DNA from: DASXVX01 sp036504075
GTDB taxonomy: Bacteria > Bacillota > Sulfobacillia > Symbiobacteriales > Symbiobacteriaceae
Reading direction: 5' to 3'
DNA length: 64,000 bases
Assembly (NCBI GenBank): GCA_036504075.1
Contig: DASXVX010000061.1
Coordinates: 1-64,000 of the forward strand
Shown here: piece after piece, positions 1-9,500 of the stretch
Numbering within the stretch: position 1 is the first letter of the stretch
Layout of the letters: each line of letters begins with the position of its first letter
Made by a program: the position numbers and the translations under genes
Notes under the pieces: model-generated
Databases searched by the model: none
The model's input: the letters and a program-made list of their open reading frames with translations, nothing else
What the model was told of the DNA's origin: nothing

Positions 1-95
1 ACTGGCGGAGCCCAGAGGTTCGGCCCTGGATCGACTGCTCCCCTGGTCGGAATCGCTGCCCCAAACCTGCCGACTTGCCAAATCATAGCGTACCA

Positions 96-3000
96 TCAGG
101 CAGTCCTCACCGTCACGGTGGGGACTTTTTGACGCTTACCCATCTCGGGATCTTCGCCAATTTCCCCTTCCGCAGTGGTAGAAATACCGCTCCCGCTCCC
201 AGAACAGCTCGTGACATTCTTGCCGAAGCAGCCTTCCTCTACGCCATGCCCCGTCGGGTCAACGTAGGTGATCGGGTTTCCTCCAGCATACGTGTACAAG
301 TTCTGCGTCCACGGCTTATCCAGGGGTCCCTTCCACGTATCCTCCGTCAGGAACCGACCGTCCGCCGGCTGGTAGAACCGGGAGCGCAGGTAGTACAGGC
401 CGGCGTCGGCATCCCACTGGTAGCCGGCATATCGGAGCGGGTTGGAAAGCTCACCCGTCTGCGCCGTCGGGTTGCCGAACGCATCATAAGCGTAGGTCGC
501 CTTCACCTGACCCGTGGGGTCCGTCAATTTCCGCACGTCGCCATGGGCATCAAAGATGTAATTCGCCTTGGGCTGGTTGGCAACCTGCCGCACCAGCGGC
601 CCGCCGGCGTTTAGCGTCCGGGCCAGCACGGCGTCGGCGCCGTCGGTCTCCAGGTATAGCTGGTTGCGGTCATAGTGATACCGGGTGGTAACGCCGTCCA
701 GCATCCGGGTCGCCAGGAGACCGTCGCCGTCGTACTGGTATGCAACGTGCCGCTGAGGCGACAGGTCCACCTGCGTCAGCCGGTCCAGCCAGTCGTAGTG
801 GTAGGCGGTTGGTCCGTCTGCGAGCAGGTTGCCGTTCTTGTCGTACGACTTCGCCCCCGCCGGCCCGCTCTCGCTGGTGAGCCGGTTGTTTGCGTCGTAG
901 ACGTACTGGGTCCGGGACACGCTCTGCCCGCGGGTGACCGTCTTCAAGTTCCGGTTGCCGGCCGGGTCGTAGTCGTACTGGGTGGCCTCCTGCGGTCCCG
1001 TCACCAGGTGTAGCTGGTTGAGCGGGTCGTAATCGAAGTGGTAGCGCCCGTCCGGCTCGGTTCGGTCGGTGACGTTGCCATTCTTGTCGTACAGGTATTC
1101 GAAGCGGCTCAGTTCCGCCTGGCCCGGCTGCCGCCAGACGAACTGGTCGGGCCGGTTCCAGGAGTCGTACCGGAGGGCGCCGGTGGTGCCGCCCGGGTAG
1201 GCGACAGTGGTCCGGTTGCCGGCCTCATCATACCCCAGGGTGGTCTGCTGCTCGTCGTTGTCCGTAATCGTATGCAGCCGGCCGGCGGCATCGTGCTGGA
1301 ACCGGGTGGTGTTCAGGACGGTGACTTGGCCGTCCGGCGTCGCTGTGCCGCCAGGACCCGGTTGGCGCCGTCGTAGCTGTAGGCGATGGCCCGGTGGTCA
1401 GGAGTGATGACCGAACTCAGGCGGTCGCTGGTGTCGTAGTCGTACCGGGTGGTGCCGCGGGCGTCGGTCATCGATATCCGGTTGCCGTTCACGTCATACG
1501 CGAAGGAACTGGTGGTGTCCGCCACGACGTCGGTCAGCCGGTTGTCCGGGTCGTAGTGATACCCAATCGGGTGACCGTTGCGGTCCAGGGTCTGCCAGCG
1601 GTTGCCTTCCTGGTCGTACTGGTGGGTGACCGTCTGGCCAAGGGCATCAGTCATGGTGAGCAATCGGTTCGCGGGGTCATAGGTGTACTTCCAGGTGTGC
1701 GAGAGCGCGTCGGTTATCTGCCGTAGATTGCCGGCCGGATCGTTCAGGTAGGTGGTCTCTCGCAGCGGATTGGTAGCCTTGGGATCGTTCTTGCCATACT
1801 CCCGGACCCGGTCCAGGAAGCCGCCGGCGTCGTAATGATACTGGGTGATGTTGCCCAGGGGGTCCGTCTGCTGGATGCGGCGGTTGGCCAGGTCGTAGCG
1901 GTACTGGGTCGTTGCAGCGTCGCTGCGTTCTGCCGCAGTGGTTACCGCCGCCAGCCGGTTCCGGTCGTCGTACTGGTACGTTGTGACATGGCCGCGTGGG
2001 TCGGTCACCGTAGCCAGGTTGCCATCTGCGTCATATTCGTACGTGGTGGGATAACCGGTGCCGTCAGCCAGCCGCACGACTCTGCCGTCCGGACCCAGGC
2101 GCCCTGCGGCCACCTGGACCTGACGATGTGCGTCGTCGTATGTGTACTGCGTGGTGACGCCGGTGGGGTCGGCCTCGGTAAGCTTGCGGCCGCGTTTGTC
2201 GTAGGTGATGACAGTCTCATCGTGTACGGTCTCACCGTTCTCCACCCGGTAGTGCTCCTGAATGCGGGTCAGTCGGTTCACCTGGTCGTAGGCATAGAAC
2301 CTGCCACCCGTCGGGGTGGTGTACCAATCCTTGTCTCTTGGCCGCGCCCATTTCGGGAGGGTTTCCCACCATAGGTTACCGGCGGGGTAGTAGTGGAAGT
2401 ACCGCTCCGAGTTGGTCGGATCCGTGACGATGTCGACGCGGCCGTCATCGTCGTAGGCGTACTGGGTAATCTGTGGCTGGGGGTTGTCATGCGTGCCCGG
2501 CGCAATCTTCTGCTTCACATGGCCGGCATCGTCGTACTTGAAGTAGGTGGGTTCCGTATACCCTTCGCGGACCGGCTGGCCATTCTTCATGACTTCCCGA
2601 TAGGGTCCCACCACGTGGTCCAGCAGATTGCGATCGCTGAAGAAGTAGTCCGTCTTCACGCCGCGGGCGTCTGTCGTACCGGTCAGGTGACCGGCCAGGT
2701 CATAAACATACGTGGTGGTGCCCACCGGAGTGGTCACCGTGTGGATCTGGTCCGCCGGCAGGTAGGTGTACTGCGTGGTTTCCCTTTCGCCGTTGGTTTC
2801 GCTGAACTTGCGGCCCAGGGCATCATACGTAATGGCCGACACCAGGCCCAGGGTGTCTGTCTCGGTGCGGGTCCGCTGCGCGTCGTCGTAGGCGATGGAA
2901 GTCTGGATGGGATGTTGGGTGGTGCTGCGGGGATCGGTGATCAGCCGGGGCCGGCCCTTGGCGTCGTAGTTGCCGTATCGGGCGACGCTAATGACCGTGC

Positions 3001-4991
3001 CGTCCGGCGCTGTAATCGTCCTGGTCAGGAGGTTGCCATTGGTCGGGTCGTAGTCGACTCTGGTCTGGCCGCCCAGGGGATCGGTGATGAGAGTGGGCAG
3101 GTTGAACGTGGGATGGTACTGCCACCGGGTCGTCTCCATTTCGGCGTTCGTTTCCAGAAGCACGTTGCCGCGGTCGTCGTACTCCCGGTGGGTGGGGTGC
3201 TGGTCCTTCTCCCAGGCCCTGCTTTTGTCCCAGTAGTCGCTGATGTTGTTGTTGCCGTCGTACTTGAATATGTCGAAGTTCCCCAACGGATCGATCCGCC
3301 CCAGCACCCGCAGGTGCAAGTCGTACATGACCTGGGTGTTATGCCCATTCGGGTCGACGACCACGCTCCGGAGCATGAGCGGGTCGTACCAGAACTCGGT
3401 GGGCACGTCGGCTGCCGCATCAAACTGAAGGTGCACGCGGTCATGCAGGTCGTACTTCAGACTCAGTGCCGGCTTGAGCAACGCCCGCTGTTCCGCAGTC
3501 AATTTTTTGTCGAAGGGACCGGTGATTGAGTCCAACCGGTGGTTGTTGTAGGCGTATGCCGTCAGTCCGCCTCGGGGGTCCTCCACCTGGACAAGGTCGT
3601 CGGTCTGAGGGTCGTAGGTATAGCGCCAGGGATTACCCGCGGGATCAGTCATTGCCGCAATCTGGCCCTTGGTGTCCCGGTCGAAATGGAAGGTCCGGCC
3701 ATCAGCGTCCGTAATATCAAGTGTCGTGGCGCCATAGGTGAAAGTCACGGCGTTGCCGTTCCGGTCGACAATGGAAGCCAGTTCCCCATCGGCCCCAAAG
3801 CCGAAGCGCATGTCGCTGCGGTCGGTCAGGACGTAAAGGCTGTTCTCGCGGGTCAGCCGTTCATAGTAGCCCGTCGGCGGGGCCAGGCGCCCGTCGGCTT
3901 GCCGGGTGAACGCCAGTTCCCGTCCGTCGGCCAGCGTCACCGTGGCGCCACTGTCGGTAGGTTTGACCCGGAGGTCGTAGTTGAAGGTCCAGTGCGGCCC
4001 GAACGACCGGTTCTCGGTCCCGAAGGAGTTGTACGTTCGCTGTATCTGCACCGTATGGCCGTTGCTCTCTGTAACTCGGGCATCGGTCACAGTCCGCACA
4101 AAGGAGCCCATGACCAGGTTGACGCCTTTGAGGAAGTCGGCCCAGGGCACATAGCCGGTACTCTGCCCAAGGTGCGACAGGTAGCGGATATTGAAGAGCA
4201 CCCTGGCCACTTCCGCCCGGTTGGCGGGCTGGTCCGGGAACAGCTTTTGGCGCGTATCGTTGTCGTTGTTGTCCTTCACAGTCTCCGGCCAGACTGCGGA
4301 GAAGGACTGGCTGCCGATCATGTTCCGGCGGACGGCCATGCTTACCCAGCCGGCAAACCAGAGCGGGTTGCCGTTCGTGTCAAGCATGTCAGTATAGGGG
4401 AAAATGCCGTTGCTGAACGGCTCATAGCCCATTGCCGACACAACCATCTTGATGACTTCCGCTCGGGTCACTGGACCATCGGGCCGGAAGGTGCCGTCGG
4501 GATAGCCGTTGATAACCCGCTGGGCCACGAGCGCCTGCAGGTATCCCTGCGTAGCAGCCTAATGCCCGGCGGTGTCACTGAAGGGGAGCGGATCGGACGG
4601 CCGGGGTTCGATGCCCAGCATGCGCACAAGCGTCGTCGCCACCTCGGCGCGGCTGATCGTGCGCCGGCCGGAAGGTGCCGTCCGGATAGCCCTTGAGGAT
4701 GCCTTCCCCGACCAGATAGTTAATGGCCACGCACGCGGGGTCGGTGTCGGGAACGTCGGTGAACTTGGAGGTGCAGTTTTCGGACCCGGATGCTTGCGTG
4801 ATACCGGCACCGTTGACTTTGGCGCCGTTCTCGGCCCACGCTTCGACATGCACGGCCGATGTCGGGCTTTGACTGGAGGGCGCCGGCACAGCGGCATGAG
4901 CGGGAGCCGGGAGGGCCGGGAGAATGGTGGACCAGATGATCGCACCGGCCAGGAGTCCGGATAGCCACGTCCAACGTCGAAACATGCACAT
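96..4991 (-). pseudogene. Decayed SLH-domain RHS/YD-repeat surface protein
   Basis: Reading leftwards, the locus encodes a signal peptide (start at 4991), two S-layer homology domains (each with a GYPDGTFRP motif), a long YD-repeat region and the RHS-associated core near the 3' end (DPTGHG at about 240-260), followed by a short variable tip of about 50 residues. Three lesions break it. A +1 frameshift near 4660 lies inside the first SLH. A TAG at 4559-4561 sits where the SLH motif GHWA expects Trp. A -1 frameshift near 1343 lies in the YD repeats; the intact fragment 1313-4528 ends there and the reading continues in the frame of 96-1004. Joined, it would be about 1,630 residues. Such proteins are anchored to the S-layer or wall and often carry toxin tips. 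Sequencing error could explain some lesions, but three of two kinds favour decay. Confidence is high for the family and moderate for true loss of function. Confidence 0.85.
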
Positions 4992-5165
4992 ACACCTGCC
5001 AATTCTGGACTACATCGGAACGACCGAGGGGATCGGAAGCGGGCGTCCACGATGACGATTGCCAAAATTGTAGCACGAATTGGCTCGAAGGGAAAATTGT
5101 TTTTCACGTTGTGACATGTTTACCGTCCGACTGGACAGACCGGGGCCGTAGACGACTGCCCACAG

Positions 5166-5394
5166 GTTGATGTCCGAACGCGGATACGGTACCATAAGTC
5201 CCAGACAACCATGCGAACGTCCGGGGGATGAATGGGAGGAGACCCGATGCGAAAACGACTGACGGCCCTGGTGCTCGGCTTGCTGCTGCTGACCGCCTGC
5301 TCCCGCGGAGGGACCATTCAGCCATATGCAAAAGCGGCCACGGACCCGGGCTATTTCACCGGGCTCTGGGCGCACCTGGCGGCCCAGTTGCAGC
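5166..5394 (+). repeat. Direct repeat, copy 1 (lipoprotein 5' region)
   Basis: This segment is nearly identical to 5843-6054. It covers the leader, ribosome binding site and first roughly 50 codons of the lipoprotein gene. The main differences are scattered substitutions and an extra short stretch near 5211-5231. Homology stops abruptly at about 5394, where RHS-derived sequence begins, so the copy was cut by recombination. Confidence 0.9.
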
Positions 5395-5465
5395 ACGTTG
5401 CCGGGGCGTCGTACCAGAACTCGGTGGGCACGATTGAGTCCAACCGGTGGTTGTTGTCGGCGTAG
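5247..5465 (+). pseudogene. Truncated duplicate of small lipoprotein, fused to RHS fragment
   Basis: The start ATG follows GGGAGGAG. The first 49 residues, including the lipobox LLTAC, match the intact lipoprotein at 5907-6437. The frame then runs about 23 codons into sequence derived from the antisense strand of the RHS gene and stops at 5463-5465. The tail (about residues 51-72) is therefore not a natural domain. It could still be expressed as a 72-residue lipoprotein, but it is most simply a broken copy. Confidence 0.75.
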
Positions 5466-5488
5466 ACCGTCAGTCCGCCCCGAGGTGC
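5394..5488 (+). repeat. Mosaic fragment of the RHS gene
   Basis: At least two blocks match the RHS pseudogene in the same orientation: 5408-5432 corresponds to 3383-3407, and 5433-5487 corresponds to about 3524-3580. The intervening 116 bases of the RHS gene are missing. A shorter match at 5394-5403 resembles 3161-3170. The blocks look like a residue of a second RHS copy shortened by recombination between YD repeats. Confidence 0.8.
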
Positions 5489-5507
5489 CGTTATGAAACT
5501 GCCCGCT

Positions 5508-5712
5508 TTGGGCACCCTAATAGGGTGAGCGAGGGAAGCTGCTACGGAGCCCGTTGGGAAACGGGGCGCGTGGGTTGTCAGCGGCGGAGTGATTCGATGA
5601 CGAGCCTGAGAAGCTCGGTTAGGAAGACTTTGAGTAAAACTTCGAGGACCCACTGAGGCACCACGGAGACTCACCTCACTTTGGAGGCCGAGTCTTCCCT
5701 CGCTCCCCTATA
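5508..5712 (+). ncRNA. Solitary structured RNA, HEARO/omega-RNA-like candidate
   Basis: A perfect 12-bp long-range stem joins 5527-5538 to 5694-5705. Inside it are a hairpin closed by a GGGA (GNRA) tetraloop (5550-5555 with 5560-5565), a hairpin 5601-5605 with 5613-5617, and a 6-bp stem 5570-5575 with 5648-5653. This nested design is typical of a folded RNA rather than a coding region, and no convincing ORF crosses it. The order of short motifs (GGGAAGC, GGGAAAC, GTGGGTTGTCAG, GATGACGAGCCTGAGAA) resembles, from memory, the HEARO/IscB omega-RNA family. No IscB gene is adjacent. The structure is seen directly; the family name is a tentative recollection. It does not match RNase P, tmRNA, SRP or 6S RNA as I know them. 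Confidence 0.5.
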
Positions 5713-5780
5713 TTCTACCAGCCGCGCGTGTGTTCGTGCTCACAAACCGTTCGACAAGTTTCGCTATCGGCCTACTGCCT

Positions 5781-5825
5781 GGGCGGTGACTCTCCCTTTG
5801 GAGATCCACCGCCCCGCTTTTAATG
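5781..5825 (+). terminator. Intrinsic terminator downstream of the structured RNA
   Basis: A long GC-rich hairpin (GGGCGGTG arm pairing with CCACCGCCC, with an inner CTCC/GGAG extension) is followed by GCTTTT. It lies between the structured RNA and the intact lipoprotein gene and would isolate them. Confidence 0.65.
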
Positions 5826-5842
5826 CTGCCGTCGTTGTCGAA

Positions 5843-6054
5843 GTTGATGTCCGAGCGTTGATACGGTAGCATAGACCCCAGACAACAATGAGCAGGAGGA
5901 GACCCGATGCGAAAACGACTGACGGCTCTGATGCTCGGCCTGCTGCTGCTGACCGCCTGCTCCGGCGGGGGGACCATTCAGCCGTATGCGAAAGCGGCCA
6001 CGGACCCGGGGTATTTCACCGGGCTCTGGGCGCACCTGGCGGCCCGGTTGCAGC
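5843..6054 (+). repeat. Direct repeat, copy 2 (lipoprotein 5' region)
   Basis: Partner of 5166-5394. This copy continues into the complete lipoprotein gene and is probably the parental one. Confidence 0.9.
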
Positions 6055-6437
6055 TTGAGGCGGCCAAGCCCGTCTTCCTCAAGGAGTTTACGCTGGCGTT
6101 CGACGCCGGCGGGACTCTCCAGTCCGGCAAGCTCGAACTGGTGGCCACCGGCCGGGACAGCAAGCTCCATCAAATCCAGGTCGACGCCGCCGGCGGCAAG
6201 TGGCGGCGGACCGAAGTGCCGGTAAAGGCGACCGCTGCCGATGTCACCCCGGGGGAAGCGGTTTTCCGGCGGCTGGACCAGGCCGCCTGGAGCGACCTGC
6301 TGCAACGCCTGGGGCAGCCGTCTCAGGTCACCATTCGCCTGACGCCGGACCGGAAATGCGCCGTCAGCGTGGAAGGCGGGGGCCGCCGGTGGCCCATTGA
6401 CACCTGTGCACCGGCTGTGGCGTTGCTGCAGCCCTGA
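5907..6437 (+). CDS. Small exported lipoprotein of unknown function
   Basis: A protein of 176 residues with a classical lipoprotein signal: a basic start (MRKR), a hydrophobic core and the lipobox LLTAC, so Cys19 should be lipidated and the protein held on the outer face of the membrane. The mature part is a mixed alpha/beta sequence with no recognised domain; two cysteines (in RKCAV and DTCAP) near the C-terminus could form a disulfide. The start is preceded by AGGAGGAG. The gene stands alone, with a hairpin terminator after the stop. A truncated duplicate lies 440 bp upstream. Export is well supported; function is unknown. Confidence 0.8.
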   Translation: MRKRLTALMLGLLLLTACSGGGTIQPYAKAATDPGYFTGLWAHLAARLQLEAAKPVFLKEFTLAFDAGGTLQSGKLELVATGRDSKLHQIQVDAAGGKWRRTEVPVKATAADVTPGEAVFRRLDQAAWSDLLQRLGQPSQVTIRLTPDRKCAVSVEGGGRRWPIDTCAPAVALLQP

Positions 6438-6450
6438 CCGCAAATCACAG

Positions 6451-6484
6451 CGCCGCTTTTCCCGTGGGGAAGGCGGCGTTTTGA
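6451..6484 (+). terminator. Intrinsic terminator of the lipoprotein gene
   Basis: CGCCGC pairs with GGCGGCG around a TTTTCCC/GGGGAA inner stem and is followed by TTTTG. Confidence 0.75.
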
Positions 6485-6587
6485 ATTTCGTGAAACTTGT
6501 CACCGGGCCGGTTCGTCCTACAGATGACGTCCAACTGGTGATTTCCCGCGGTTGCCGTCTAGCCAATGGAATGGGAGATGAAACGTG

Positions 6588-9500
6588 ATGAACCGCACAG
6601 TCAAAATTGGCATTGCTGCCGTGCTGGCGGTGGCCCTGGCCACCACTGCCGTCTGGTTCGGGTACGTCCGCAAGCCGGCCGGGCCTCGGGCGCTGCCGTT
6701 TGGCCAGGCGGCCCCGGCCGAAGCAACCCTGACGCCCGTGACGGCGGACGTCGCCGGGGTCGATGTGGCGACCGCCTTTCGCCTCACCGCCGTCAAGGCG
6801 ATCGCCGCCGAGACGGTGAAGAAGCACCTGACCGTGCAGCCCGCGGTAGAACTGCGGGTGGAGAAGGCCGACCTCCTCGGCAAGGAGTACAAGATCACCC
6901 CCGCCGGGAGCCTGGAGGCGGGCCGGATTTACAACTTCCGGCTGGCGACCGACCCCCTGAGCCGGCCGTACCAGTGGTCGTTCCAGACCAAAGCCAACTT
7001 CCGCATCCTGGGCACGCTGCCCCGGAATCAGGCCACCGGCGTGCCGGTCAATACCGGCATCGAAATCAACTTCAGCCACGACTCCTACGCCGACCTGAAC
7101 GATTCCTTCACCACCAGCCCCGCGGCGGAAGGCCGGTTTGAGCGGCATAAGAAGACCGTCGCCTTCGTGCCCAAGAACCCCCTGCAGCCTGGGACGGTCT
7201 ACACCGTGACGGTGAAAAAGGGCCTGGGCCAGCAGGACGCCAGCGGCAAGTTGGACACGGATTACGTCTTCGCCTTTGAGACCCAGCCGGAAGGCTCGGC
7301 GCAGCGGCAGTCCTGGTTCTACGTCCCGCAAGACGTGCAGGAGTTCCCGGCCGCCGACGCGCCGTACTTCCAGGTGGGCTACGACAAGAACACCAGCGGG
7401 GTACAAGCCGGCGTAAAGGTCTGGCGGTACGGTGACGCGGGTGCGTTTATCGGCGCGCTCCTGAAGGTGGAAGATGTGCCCTGGTGGGCCAATTACAACC
7501 GCAGCAAATACGCGGAGGAACCCACCGGGTTGAATCAGGTGGCATCGTTCACCAGCGAACTCAAGACCTTCACGAACATGGGCGGCACCTACCTGATGTT
7601 CCCGGACAAGTTGCCCGGCGGCTACTACCTCGCGCAAATCGCCATGGGCGACCAGACCCGGCAGGTCCGCTTCCAGGTGACCGACCTGGCCTCGTTCGTC
7701 GCGGTCACTTCGACCAAAACGCTGGTCTGGCTCCATGACCTGTCAACGAAAGCGCCGGTCAAAAACGCCACGGTCACCTTCGCCGGCGCGTCCGCCGTGA
7801 GCGACGCCGACGGCGTGGCCGCACTGACGACACCGCCCGAGGTAGCCTCCCCGAAGAGCAAGTCCGGGACCTTCCTCATTGCAAAGACCGCCGGCGCCGA
7901 ACTCAAGGAAGCGGTGGTGGACGCCTACCCCTCCTGGTACTACGAAAGCGGCGCCCAGACCGGGGCGCACTACTGGCGGTACCTCTACGCCGACCGCAGC
8001 CTCTATAAGCCGGACGACGTCGTGAACATCTGGGGCGTGTTGCGCCCGCGGGACGCCACCGTTCAGCCGGCGGATAAGGTCACGGTCCAGGCGACCCGCT
8101 GGGACATCCGGGGCTTCGCCGACCAGCCGATTCCGCTGGCGAAGGCCGACCTGCCGGTGCAGGACGGCATCTACACCGGCGCCCTGAAGCTGACCGGCTT
8201 CCGTCCCGGCAACTACACCCTGGAAGTGCGGCTGGGCGACGAAGTCGTCTCCTCCACCTGGTTCGAAGTCCAGACCTACACCAAGCCGGCCTACACGGTG
8301 ACGGTCACCCCCGACCGGAACGCGCTCTTCGCCGATGACACGATGCAGTTTCAGGTGCAGGCCGCCTTCTTCGAAGGGACGCCGGTGCCCAACCTGAAGC
8401 TGAACTATAGCGCGAGCATAGGCAAAGAGTCCGGCGGCGAAGTGATCACCGGCCAGGATGGCACGGGCACGATCACGTACCAACCGACGGGGTACAGCAA
8501 CGGCTACGGGTGGCCGCAAACGACGTATCTCCATGTGCACGCCACGACGCCGGAAGCCGGGGAGATTACTGCCCAGACCACGGTGGCGGTCTTCCCGAGC
8601 ACGATTGCGATGGACGCGGAGACGAAGGCGGTCGACAATGGGACCGGGAAGAACGAAGGGACCGTAACGGTCAGCCTCCGGAAAGTGCGGCTCGACCAGA
8701 TTAACGCCGGCCTGCCCATATGGCCCGACTCCAACTGGAAGGGCGACCCGGCGGACGGGCTCACCGTCAGCGGCTCCGTCATCGAGCAAAACTGGATTCG
8801 GGATGACGACGGCGAGGAGTACGACTTCATTAACAAGGTGGTCGTGAAGAAGTACCGGTACCGTCCGGACCCCAGGACCGTTCTTACTTTCACCGGCGTC
8901 ACCGACAGCGGTGGGCAACTGGTCCGGCGCTTCCCGATTCAGCCGGATAAGCAATACCAGATCGACCTGACCACCCGGGATACGAAAGGACACTACCTGT
9001 CCCGTCAGGCCTACCTGTACGGCGGCCAGTATCACAACCCCGACGCCTACCACTACTGGTACCTGGACTCGGGCACGGCCAACCAGTGGCAGTGGCGGCT
9101 GGACGAGGACGCCACCTTCGTCATCAAGGAGAACCAGGCACCCGTCCCGGACCGGCCGCGCTCGTTCCTCTTCCTGACCGCCCGCTTCGGCCTGCAGTCC
9201 TTCGCGGTCCAGGACAAAGCGGCGTTCACAACGAGGCTGAAGCCGGAAGACCTGCCCAACACCAACGTCGCGGGCGTCTACTTCGACGGGCGGCAGTACC
9301 ACTACACCGGCTCACGGTCTCTGGCGGTGGACCCGAACGAGAAGGCGCTCAAGGTGACGGTGACCACCGACAAGGCGGACTATCGCCCGGGCGACACGGT
9401 GACGCTTTCCGTGCAGACGCTGGGCAGGCGCGGCAAGCCGGCTTCCGCCCGGGTTAACCTGAACCTGGTGGACGAGGCACTGTACGCCCTGCGGGACCAG

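Noticed and set aside
2393..3529. Long plus-strand ORFs opposite the RHS gene
   Set aside because: They are mirror readings of the repetitive YD region, with no start signals and no protein family likeness.
5508..5712. RNase P RNA, tmRNA, SRP RNA or 6S RNA
   Set aside because: The conserved words I would expect for each (for example the GAGGAAAGTCC of RNase P or the GGAAG loop of SRP RNA) are not found, and tmRNA termini are absent.
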